The position numbers and the translations under genes were made by a program. From Argentina anserina (taxonomy: Eukaryota > Streptophyta > Magnoliopsida > Rosales > Rosaceae): DNA of 64,000 nucleotides. The notes beneath the pieces were generated by a model that worked only from the letters and a program-made list of their open reading frames with translations, was not told the origin of the DNA and ran no database searches. This document shows, one piece after another, positions 1 through 10,869 of the stretch; within the stretch, counting starts at the first letter, position 1, and every line of letters starts with the position of its first letter. The DNA lies in the NCBI RefSeq assembly GCF_933775445.1, contig NC_065874.1, positions 34,828,093 through 34,892,092 on the forward strand, written 5' to 3'.

Positions 1-910
1 TTAGTCATTGCCTAAAACTGTAGGAAGGGCAACTTGGACATTAGGGAAGCCTATCCATGAGAAGGAGCACTAACCATAGCTATGAGATTTCCTTCTACCA
101 ATATCCAATGAACACTGCAATCACATTTAGCAAGTATTTTAGAGAAGCAAATGCCTGATATCAAAGCTTAAGCCAATATAACAACTAAACACTTTTTTTT
201 GTTTTGAAAATGATAACAACTAAACACTTAAGCTAATATAATAGCTAAATAGATGACCAACTAATAAGTGATAATCAGATAGTACATACACTGTTTCATA
301 CTAAGCTAAAGAAAAAATTTGATTGTCCTTGAGATTTTACTAGCATGTATTCTGCTTAAAGGGGTAAGAATCAAACTCTACCCAAGATACTGGCTAGATA
401 ATCATTAAGATTTGTGGAGTTGCAGAGGGTAAATAGAATTTTTTTTCTTGCTTTTCCTTTTTCTGTTATGTCAGACAATATGAAGATAACAAGACACGTA
501 GTCCTGTTTTTGAAACTCTAAAGGGGAATAGCTGGGAAATTCTACACCATTTACTACCAAATACGGAGATAATGGAATTTCGACTCACAAAATAGCAAGC
601 ATGGCAACATGAACGAATGTGGATAGCCCATCCGAGATAAGGCCAAAAGACTTGCTTAATTGGGGATGAACAAACATCTACAAGTTTGGAACATTATTGC
701 ACATCAGCATGACCGGTACATGTGCTCCCCATCAACTTAGACTTCATCACTCATAGCGTAGAAATGAGTTACATGGTGGCATCTAATTGGAAAAGAAAAA
801 AAAAACAAAAAATATCAGCTAGTATCAGGAATTCGAAAGACAAAGCTATACTACAATGCAAAATATAGAAGAAGAGACAATTTAAGTAAATTTAAGCCAA
901 AAAGACATAC
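1..910. other. AT-rich non-coding stretch
   Basis: I see no convincing gene, RNA gene or complete transposon here. The stretch is AT-rich with short homopolymer runs. It lies 3' of the LRR exon at 911–1550, which ends in a strong splice donor, so part of this may be intron or 3' untranslated region of that unit. Confidence 0.4.
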
Positions 911-1550
911 CTGGCATGTAGAAATTGGTACATCTGTGGATCATTGACTGGGACTGGGTTTGTGCTGCCAAAGTAGTAAGAAGCAGTGTCTAGAGAAAGG
1001 GAGGAAATATAAAGTTGGCTCATGCTTGAATACGCTCCGGAGAGATCAGTAGAGGCTGGAACCAATAACTGGGGGCACTCCATTACAATTAAATGTTCCA
1101 ATGAAGGACAAGTGATATCAACAGTAACACTTGCCAAAAACAACTTAGGAAGTTTTCTCAAAACCGAGTTCTTCAGTTTCGGAAGAACTGTCCTCTCTCT
1201 GTTGTCCCGGGGAGCATCAAATACTGTTTCCAACAAAAGGCACTGCTCTACAAAAAGGTCTTCCAATTGAACAAGAAACTTGGCTACATCAGATGCGAAC
1301 ACACTTTGCAGCAACCTGCAACGGTAAATGGTCAAACTTTTAAGACTCTGAAACATTGCTCGTGGGGCAGGACCATTACATATGCTTCTTAGTGCACTTA
1401 GATCCAGCAAATTGACCTCTCTCAGTTTTGATTGTTTTGGCTCAAACCCTTCGCATCCAAACACATAATTCAATTCATCCATCCAATTTAAATATAGTTT
1501 CTCCGGATTTGGTAATCTCTGTATAAATGTTGATACAGAGATAGATACTG
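911..1550 (-). pseudogene. Orphan LRR exon, duplicate of the neighbouring NLR C-terminus
   Basis: The translation closely matches the last ~190 residues of the NLR at 2346–5737. Shared landmarks in the same order are VFGCEG, SKLREV, GPAPR.MFQS, LLQSVFAS, CPSLEH and YFGSTNPV. Homology runs upstream of the first ATG (1482) to a plausible acceptor (AATAG) near 1551. At 911/910 the frame meets a strong donor, CAG then GTATGT, instead of the stop used by the main gene. There is no NB-ARC beside it. It could be a truncated tandem duplicate or an alternative 3' exon of the NLR. I favour a duplicated fragment, because the main gene has its own stop at the homologous place. Confidence 0.6.
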
Positions 1551-2345
1551 CTATTGGGAAATATAGATATACGAAACATCTTTAAGGACATTAGTCTGGC
1601 CATTGATGGAAATTCAGAGATGTTGTAAAACAACTATGATCATGCAATCATAATGAGACCATAAGTCACTTGACTGGTGCCACTACATGCAATTCCAGTA
1701 TAGACAAATACATTACAGTATTTTGGAATTGTTTTAACAATTTTATTTACAAGTACAAGTTGCCAATCAAATGTCATCTGATATATTCAGAGTATTGTAA
1801 AATTTGTTAACAATCTGATAACACATGCATACCAGTGGCAAGAGTTGAATGCCGTCCTAATCGAGCATGTCTACTGATCTCTTCACTCTCCAAGGTTCCT
1901 ATAACGGCTGACTTTGGTTGTTCTGAAAGTCACGATCCAGCAAAATTTCAATTAGATCAATTGGATTTGCAGCCACAGGTACCCTGAACATAATGAAAAA
2001 CGAGTGAAAGAGTGAACTAGTTTAGAATGAGTTCAAACGTCAATCAAGTGCTTCTCGGGAATGAGTTAATGACTAGAAGAAATCTTTGTAAATTCTGTTT
2101 TCAAGAGAAAATCAGCTAACACAAGTTGAAGCACCAGAGGGGCTGTGTAACCTGTTTGAAACTCAACAACTGAGCACCGCCACCTGCAACCCGATCGGAT
2201 CTCCTTCGTCAAATCTCCCTGTCTTGGGCTATGAAGAAAGTCGTAAGAAGCAGCACCACAAACTCTACCCGCCACCAGAGACTGCCGCCGCCGACGAAGG
2301 CCTTGCGCAGATCCGACGAAGAGGTCAAGTCCACTTCCACCTCTG
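1551..2345. other. Spacer between NLR and its LRR duplicate
   Basis: There is no supported gene. The part from 2150 to 2345 is more GC-rich and has an open minus-strand frame of 104 codons that overlaps the NLR stop region. It matches no family I recognise, and I read it as 3' flank of the NLR. Confidence 0.35.
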
Positions 2346-5300
2346 CTAATCATTGAGTTGGACTGGGTTCGTGCTGCCAAAGTAGTCAGAAGCGGGGGCT
2401 GACAAAAACCTTCTTTCTGAGTATTTAAAGTAGAAGTCAGACTCAGAGATTGAGAATGGAAGATGGGGGCAATTCACCACGAGCACGTGTTCCAATGAAG
2501 GACACTCGATATCAACAGTACCGCTGCTTGCACCATACAACTTTGGAAGTCTACACAATTTCAACTTCTTCAATTTTGGTAGAGCCGTCTTCTCTTTCTT
2601 CACTTCTTCAATTACTCTTTCCAACGAGAAGCAGTTCTGTACATCAAGGACTTCCAATTGAGAGAGACATTGGGTTACTTCAGATGCGAACACACTTTGC
2701 AGCAGCCCACAGCCGTCGATGGTAAGAATTTTAATACTCTGGAACATTACGCGTGGGGCAGGACCACTACAAAGGCTCTTCATTGAATATAGAAACAACA
2801 ATCTCACCTCTCTCAGTTTTGATTCTTTCAGCTCACACCCTTCGCATCCAAACACAGATTCCAGTTGCTTTACGCGGGATAAAGTTAATTTCTCCAGACT
2901 TGGCAAACTTTGTACAAATTTTGATACATTTTTCACCGCACAAGGACATATCTCCAGTACCTTCAGATTAACCAGAGACCCATGTGGTAAATCACCAACC
3001 CACAATTCCTCTAAATCCTTCAGATATAACTCTTCCAACTTCTGAAATAGTGGTCCTTTTTGAACTCGTTCTGTGCTGTTGACCGATTCTTCCCGATCTT
3101 CATGACCGTCATCATCCAATTCACCCCCATATACTTTGAGAACCTTGAGCTCATGTAACCTCCATAACAAGGGATTCTCCATAACAAGGGATCCTCTGCA
3201 GTTAGAATAGCGTAGCTTCTCTATTTTGTTTGCCACCGCGTTGATAAACCAATCAGGTAACATGCTTATGCTTGCTCCACGCAGAATCAATGATCTTGAA
3301 TCGTGATCTCCAAATCCGTCATCTATTTCAAAATCTTCATTATCTCTGATGAATATAGAAAAGTAATCCCAATCTGGTGTGGCTTCAACATCGTTAGGGA
3401 TGTATGTGTGATGAGGTATGCCGACATGCAATCTTTTCAAATTTGATAAACCAGCTATCTCACCGAACCCAATCTTGGTTTCTTCTCCACGTCCCTCAGC
3501 TTCACACTCCAACCACTCAAATTCACAGTCCCCCAGGTACAGTTCTTCTAATTTATGCAATTTTGATATCACTCCACATGGAATTGTGATCGGTATATCA
3601 CTCCGGAAATGTAAAATCCTTAGATTGGTCAAATGTCCTATTTCCCTCGGCAAATTCCAGAGATAGATCGCACTAAGAATTTCAAGCTTCTGAAGTTTCC
3701 CCACTATGGAAATGTCAATCAATTTGCCGCAAAAATCTAAATACAAAGCTTGGAGGTTGGTCAATAGACGGAATGATTGGGGCAATATGGAAATACTAGT
3801 GTCTCTGACATCAAGGACCCTTAATTCATTCAGACTTTTAATGAATGATTCTGGGATCTCATCTAAAGCATAATTATGATTTAGTAATAAAATCTGGAGA
3901 CGCGGACATACCAACTCTTCCTCGGGTAGCTTGCTAATTTGGTTCCTCATAAGTGAAATAGCAGTACAACCTTGATCTAGTCTGGGCGGCCAACACTCTA
4001 AACCAATGCCAGCTTTCACCCAAAATCCACGTTCGGATGTCGCAATATGAATGGCTGTATCGCGGATGACATCATGCATCTTTACACGTCCTTCATTCCC
4101 GGCATCCAGAAGCAAGCTAGAGTCTTTCAGGTACTTGACTATTGAAACCAAGGTGCCCCTGGCTTCTCCCATTGTTTCGGCCTCCCGATAGAATTTTGTT
4201 CCGACCACATACTTGAACAAGTCTTGTATTTCTATTTCATCGTCTTCTGGGAATAGGCAACAGAGCAAGAAACATGACTTGTGGTCTTCATCTTTCAAAT
4301 ACTCATAGCTGAATTTTATGCATTCAAAGGCATCTGGCTTGTCATCGACGGTTGGGGATTGTGACTTTTCTAGTCTTCGAGATGCTTTATTCCATTCTTC
4401 CAACTCTTTACCTCTGAGCGCCCTTGCAACTGCTGTCAATGCAATCGGTAGACCCCTACATTCTCGAGCTACCTTCCTCGCTACATTTTCAAAGTTGGGG
4501 GATTCAAAAGACCTTCCCGCACTTTTTACAAACAACTTCCAGGATTCTTGTTCTGATAAGATATTCAGAGGGATGCTTGTTTGGCTCTCCAATGTATTAC
4601 AAACATGCAACCTTCTCGTAGTAAATAAGACTTTAGAGTTGCATTTTTTGAGCTCCTCATAGCTAGGAATTCCAATTCTTGACAAATCTATCCTTTCCCA
4701 GATGTCGTCTAGGATTATAAGGATTTTAGTTTTGCTCATAATCTTTTTTTGCAGTTCAACGGCTCTTCTAGTTTCTGTCTCCCACTGGAGTTTAAAGTCC
4801 AGCTGCTCTGCCAATGTCTGTTGAATCTGTTTGAAGTTCGGGGTTTGGGATATGGGGGCAAGAATTACAAGGTTAAGAACTCCATTCTCGTGTGCAAGTG
4901 AACCAACACGTTTAACCAGGGTTGTCTTGCCCACCCCTCCCATACCGTAGACCCCGATGGCAGTGACCTCAGCATCAGTAAGTGCGTCCATAACTTTCTT
5001 TGTAGCCTCCCATCTTGATTCAAATTCTTCAAAATCTCTGGTGGACAATACGACCTGAATTATTCCACAAGGTTGAATTCTTTCGCGCACAAAATCCACA
5101 ATTTTCTCGACAAGTTCTCCATCAGTCCTACAAGGAACAAAGAATCAAGTGTCAAACAAACATGCATAACGAAATTTTCAATAAGAAATCCAAATTCTTA
5201 GTTTCATCACGATGCTTACTTGTAATTCTTCATATCCCATCCAGAGAAACTAGCCACTTTTTGTAAAGCTTCTTTCCACCGCTGCACCTTGTCTGTGTGT

Positions 5301-5737
5301 CGCCTAGAGCTTTCATGCTCCTTGAAGGCCTTTTCGAAACTTCTCTTCCTGTGCCGTACATCAGAGGGTTCTACATCATAGAAAACCGGGAGAATTCTAT
5401 TCTCTTCTTTCATGCACTCGCAGATCGTTGCAAGTTCGTCCAAACACCAAGGAGAAGAGGCATAGTTTGGAGAGAGAACCACAATTGCGAACCTTGATTC
5501 TTCGATTGCCTTTAGGAGAGTGGGAGAAATAGATTCACCTACTTGAAGATCTGGATCATCCATGAATGTTTTAATCCCTCCATTCTTTTGCAGCTGACCA
5601 TATAATTGAGATACAATGCCCCTCCGAGTGTCGGGACCCCTGAAACTCAGAAACACGTCATACTTCCAAGGACGAGCAGTTGATGATGACGATGGTTGAG
5701 CTGATGAAGATGAAGATGAAGATGAAGAGGAGGCCAT
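2346..5737 (-). CDS. TIR–NB-ARC–LRR immune receptor with CNL-type NB-ARC
   Basis: Intracellular pathogen sensor, 1,099 aa. Exons are 5220–5737 and 2346–5127. The join splits one Lys codon and keeps frame. Residues 1–22 are a Ser-rich leader. The TIR is ~24–165 (YDVFLSFRGPDT; SPWCLDEL with E101 at the position of the TIR NADase glutamate). The NB-ARC has a P-loop GMGGVGKT (~234–241), kinase-2 LDDIW (~312–316), GLPIAL (~398–403), RNBS-D CFLLCCLFPEDD and MHD at ~523–525. LRRs fill the rest from ~560. The Trp closing kinase-2, the RNBS-D form and the MHDVIRD context are those of non-TIR (CNL, RPS2/At4g27190-like) receptors, so the TIR appears fused to a CNL chassis. Start chosen at the Met before the Ser run, since residues upstream look like leader. 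An ATG-less reading of exon 2 alone would be a plain NB-LRR. Confidence 0.88.
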
Positions 5738-6549
5738 TGAAAACCAGCAAGAAAGAAGCCAATTTCTGGTGGGAAAACTCAGAAGGAAGGGAGAAGACTT
5801 TTCCACCGACGCCCCAAACTCATCCTTTAATTGGTGCCGAAAGGTTTCGTGAGAATGAAGAGAACCGCGTCGTAAATAAGAATGAAAATAGTGGCGAAAA
5901 TTTGATATTGAACTTTTTGATATTGTGGCGAAAATTTGATATTGTATCATTTTCAGGGTTTTGGGTTTTGATTAAGAAAGTTTACATTTTTATGTGGATA
6001 TTTGATATTGAACTTTTTGTCTTGTGTTTGCAATCGTGTCCTGATGGGATTGTGATTCGTACTTTATGTTCCAGCCTTCAGTTTGGATTGTTTGAGTGAG
6101 TTTTCAACTACCCAATTCCTAACTTAGTTTGTACTAGTTCTTATGACACATTTTAAGTTATAGTTTTGTCTCTGAAAACCAAGATTTGTCGGTATCAAAT
6201 CTCAACTGTATTGTGATTGATTTGTTGTTGTTTTTGTTTTGACTATATGGTTTCAGAATTAGATGACTTCTATTTGAATTTTGGTTTTATGGCTTTTGTT
6301 CTGTTAGGACTCTAAGAAACAAAGCAATTGCTAGCAATGATGGAATGACATTAACTCTTTATCAGGAAGCTTCTCGCGGGTTGATTGCCGGGGCGGCTGA
6401 GGCATATTTCAGTTTTCCATTTCAAAGCAATATTTTTTTACCCCGCCTGTCAGGTGTTGAACTCCATAGTCATCAAAACTCAGAAAAGCCTAAGCAGATT
6501 CGCCACACGCATATACCTTCGCAGAAGTGATATTGATGTCATTCAGCAC
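5738..6549. other. NLR 5' flank
   Basis: No gene is supported. The first 200 bases have repeated tracts of the type ATTTGATATTGAACTTTTTG (near 5899 and 5999). This interval separates the NLR start from the 3' debris of the SWIM pseudogene and presumably carries the NLR promoter, though I see no clear TATA element. Confidence 0.35.
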
Positions 6550-7003
6550 CAGCCCGGTGATCATCTCATTGTTGTCGGAGAACACACTTTTGTTGTTTAC
6601 ATGTGTTAAGACGAGGTTCAGTGATTGAAGATGGCTTCTCAGCACACTGTTTCAGTAGCCCCATTCCAACAGGCAGCTCTTCCTTGTTGCAACTTGATGC
6701 TGATGAGAACTTGAGCAATGGTTCTGAGTTCACAACCATTACTTTGCCAACTGACTTTGAATCCCGACCACAACCATTCATCACCGGCCCAGTGATCACC
6801 TCACTGTTGTCGAAGAACACCCTTATGTAGTTTACGTTTTTTAAGACGAGGTTCAGTGATCGAAGATGGCTGCACAGCACACTTTCAGTAGCCCCATTCG
6901 CAACAGGAAGCTCTTCCTTGTTGCAACTTGATGCTGATGAGAACTTGAGCGATGATTCTGAGTTCACAACCATCACTTTGCCAACACTTTGGATCCCGAC
7001 CAC
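6550..7003. repeat. ~234-bp tandem repeat in the pseudogene tail
   Basis: Two diverged copies, the second incomplete. The string GTGATCA(C/T)CTCA(C/T)TGTTG occurs near 6557 and 6791. AGCTCTTCCTTGTTGCAACT occurs near 6676 and 6910. Read on the minus strand, both copies encode VGKVMVVNSE..LKFSSAS, so this is a duplicated piece of the SWIM-gene C-terminal coding sequence. Confidence 0.75.
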
Positions 7004-8010
7004 AATCTGTACCATGAACCCCATCCGATGTGGACAGTTTCAGATTACTTGTGCTTCCAGTTTCCATTCTAACATTTTCTGAAACGATAACTAAAGTTTC
7101 GGCCGCATCTACAATTTGTAATTCAACAGGCATAGATGTAGATGCAGAATTCTTCTCATAAACAGGGGATTTTACGGATATGTCGATATCATGGGTGTGG
7201 TTACAAATTACGATTGGTGACTGCGCAATGCTCCACCAAGTCCATCCGGTTTTCATATTCAATTTCTACGACACCTGAAGGTTGTGGTTCAGCAGGAACA
7301 GACGAAGATGAAGAGGTATTGTTATATACTTTCGAATTAACAGCGGAATTGATATCACAGCTGCGGCCATCATTAGGATTGCGTACTGTGCAATGCTCCA
7401 AAAACTCCATTGTTGAACATGGGATATCAAGGGAAAGTGGATCGGTATTCGTTGCATTTGCTTTGCAATTTCCATCTGACATATCATCCTCATATTCACT
7501 TGAATTAGAGAGAGCATCATCCGCTGAAAGCAGGTCTTTACTTTCTGTGTTAAACAGGGACCTCTTCATGCTTCCTGAGAGGACACCACTCGACACAACC
7601 TCATCAACAGAATGTAACCCAGGTGGAGAAATACAGATGGATGATGGGTCAACATCCATCTCGGAAGTGATTCTTCTCCACGACCCTCATTATATATACC
7701 CTTTCTGCATGCAACCAGACTCCTTGTTTCAGTACCCACAGCAACATGCTCATCCGCACAACGATTTTCATTATGTGTTAATACTTCTTCACTTACTGGG
7801 CCCTCATTTACTACCTCTAGATCTTTATCAGCTAAAGCTGCCTGATCCATTGTAGCATTGCTGCTTTCCAAATTAGGTCCACTTAACTGATTCTGTAAAA
7901 AGACCGCTAAAGAAACAGCATGATCACGAATTAAAGAATCATGAGGTGGCAAAAGAAGCATATCAAGCAAGGCCTTGTGGAACTGCAATAAGCTGACAGA
8001 TGGCACATGA

Positions 8011-10869
8011 TGTAACAATCTTAAAATTTCGAGCTTAAAAACTCAAATTTTCAAAGTCGTTAAACACCAAACAATCTCAATGAAATCGAAATCATTTAAA
8101 ATGTCACAACGGATCATTACTGAGTTCTCAATACAACTCAGACAAACCAATTATTACAACCCAAATTTATAATCCATACATAAAAATAGAAATGTAATAA
8201 TCCTCACAATCTCTCACAAAACTCACAAATAAATCCTCGTAAATTCTCACACACAAATCCACTCAAGAAATCTCACCACAAGCAGGGTAACGAACAACTT
8301 CGAGTCTCCGGAGTCGTCTCTCGAATCTCCACTAATCAACACCTGCGGAAGTATCTCCTACACCATCGAATTGGTGCACCGGGATTGTAAACACAAACCC
8401 GGTAAGCTTTACAGCTCGTATGAGTAAAATGAAATATAACTCGCATAACAATATATACGAAAATTCAGAAAAATCAAATAAATATAAATGCACTCATGAG
8501 TCTATGGACAGCCCATCCGGTTATCCCAAAGAAATATGAAAAGAAGCGCTCATGAGAAATTAAGTAACCCTTCTGGTTACCCAAATGCATTTATAATACG
8601 GGTACCAAGAACGCTGGTACACATCTGTTACCCCTCTCGTAATACACCGCCGATATTGGGCAACCACCCGCTACCCAATATCAAAACAATATGAGTACTC
8701 ATGAGCAGATAATCACCCGTTACCTCACATGCAGAACTCTGGCAGACAGACTAGAGCTCTAACTGTATCGTAACTTTCGCCCGGCCAAAGGCTAGGTTCC
8801 GACTTGCCACACACGTACAATAATCTCACATCATATTGTACTAAAAATCACGTCCGAAGACAAATCAACATTTTAACACTCTCCATGTTAAATCACGTAC
8901 AATAATCTCACATCATATTGTACAAATCAAAATCACATGCTCGATAAAATCTTGTCATCAAGATGACATCATCACGATAAAATCATAACAGTACATTATA
9001 TAGCAAACCATATATATATATATATGTACCTATTTACCATTTATACAATATATATATATATATATATAATCCGCTATAACCTATACATGTCATATTTCAC
9101 AAACACGTCCGAAGACAAAAACGTTTAACAACTCCATATTAAAATCACGTACAATAATCACACATCATATTGTACGATTTAAATCGCATGCTCAATATAT
9201 AATTCTCGTCATCGAAATGACATATTCACAATGAATTCATAACAGTATATAATATAGCAAACTATATATATATATGTTTATTTACCATTTATACAAATAT
9301 ATATATATATATATTCCACTATATCATATACATGTCGTATTTCAATATTAAATCTCTTGCAGAATCTTGAATCTACGCAAGGGTAGATTCGTAAATATGT
9401 GAGATTTTACTCACCTTATCAACTCGAGCGTAATTCCACAATTGCCGGAGAGAATTCATTTCCTTGATTTATCAATCACGTTGAAAAGATAAGAAACGAA
9501 TTTAGAAACGTTTCGTAAACCTTTAAATACCGAAACAGTAAAAATCTGTTATTGTTCAGTAATTTCTAGTTTTACGAATTACTGTTCACTGAGTACTGTT
9601 CACTGAGTACTATTCACTTAGTACTATTCATGTATTACTGTACAAATACTCATCCATTACGTATTCTTGTTCGAGTATATATTGTTTATGTATTTTTGTA
9701 CGTATAAATACTATTTAAAAATACATACTGTCTCAGTAAATATTAATTACTGATTTACCCTTATGGAATTACTTTTTACATTTACTGAAAGTAATTTATA
9801 TTTACATTTACCGTACGTAAAATAAAGTTACATTTACCGTACGTAATTTACTTTTATATTTACCGCACGTAAAAATAAATTGCAAAATTACCCTTCAGAA
9901 ACACTGTTTCACGCGCCGCCGCACGTGGCGCTCACGCGCCGCTCACTGTGGCAGCGCGTGGGCCCACGCGCCGAGCCCAAAACCGGCGCGTAGCACGCCA
10001 CCGCCGCCTCCAAAACCTCCCTCTTCCTTCCCTCTTCCTTCCCTCTTCCTCCCCACGGCCTCACGCCGTCTTCTACCTCCTGCACGCACTCATACGCGCC
10101 ACCCATAGCGGCGGCATCTCCCCCAATTCCCTCCCCCTCCGATCTCTTCCAAAACTCCATCAATCCAACTAAAAACAACACAAATTCACACAACAAGCAT
10201 CACAACATCCAATTTGATGGAAACCTCACCTATTCCGGGCCTTGGGAGCGCCGGAGCTCGTCGGAGAGTTAGGACCGACTGGGTTCGGTTCCTGCGAGTG
10301 GCTCGAAGCTTCACGTCGGGGCTGGAGACCGTGGCCTGCTTGGAGGGGGACTGCGTCGAGCTTGCGAGGCTGCTGGTGTCGGCGGTGAGGGACACGTCGG
10401 CCGGGAGGCGACGGATCGACGAAGATGGTTTCTGAGGAGGGAGAGAGTTGTTTTCGGGGAGGGAGAAAGAGGGAGGGAGGCGGAGAGAAGAGAGAGAATG
10501 GGTTTCCTGAAATGGAAACCCTAAACATAAAAACATCCTATTTATACTCGTTTCCAAAATCGGAAACTAACTTCCGACGTTGATAACTTCCACGTCCGAC
10601 GTCCGATTAGAACGCGTCACATACTCACGAACTCGTATCGACGAACTCTACAACTTTCGTGAAGAAAGTTTTCACAACCGAGCGACGGAATAAAAGTCGA
10701 TAAATTCGTTCGGAAACGTAACGTTTTTCTTATTAAACGTTCCGAGAACGTTTCCGTTTCTGTTTCATAAAGTTTGCAAACAATCAATTTCATTTTAATT
10801 GAATTTCACAACTTTATAGAATTCAAATCAAACCAAATATTGTTTTGAAAATTAGGGTTATTAAACAGG
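8011..10869. mobile_element. Long LTR-like insertion (probable solo LTR) in the SWIM gene
   Basis: This 2.86-kb block interrupts the SWIM coding exon. Coding homology stops at 10870 and resumes at 8010 in the same frame if one copy of the flanking ATGA (8007–8010 and 10870–10873) is removed. It begins TGTAACAATC and ends near TTAAACA, i.e. TG…CA as in LTRs. It has no gag-pol frame, contains AT microsatellites and an internal 255-bp tandem duplication, and has a GC-rich block at ~9900–10450. Size and termini fit a solo LTR of a large Ty3/gypsy-type element. Exact ends are uncertain by 1–3 bases, so the duplication is 4–5 bp. ORFs inside are not convincing genes. Confidence 0.6.
8851..9343. repeat. 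255-bp tandem duplication inside the LTR-like element
   Basis: Two copies start with CGTCCGAAGACAAA at 8851 and 9106. Both run through the CGTACAATAAT motif, a CATATTGTAC palindromic arm, and (TA)n tracts around TTTACCATTTATACAA. The copies differ by scattered substitutions and microsatellite length. Confidence 0.75.

Noticed and set aside
2450..5266. Plus-strand frames over the NLR
   Set aside because: They are complementary shadows of the TIR–NB-ARC–LRR coding strand without protein-family features.
8812..9343. Regularly repeated motif suggesting an array
   Set aside because: It is an ordinary tandem duplication with TA microsatellites in a plant repeat; there are no short uniform repeats with unique spacers.
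9909..10557. Frames of 73–123 codons in a GC-rich patch
   Set aside because: They lie inside the LTR-like element and have low-complexity Pro/Ser/Arg content with overlapping frames on both strands.
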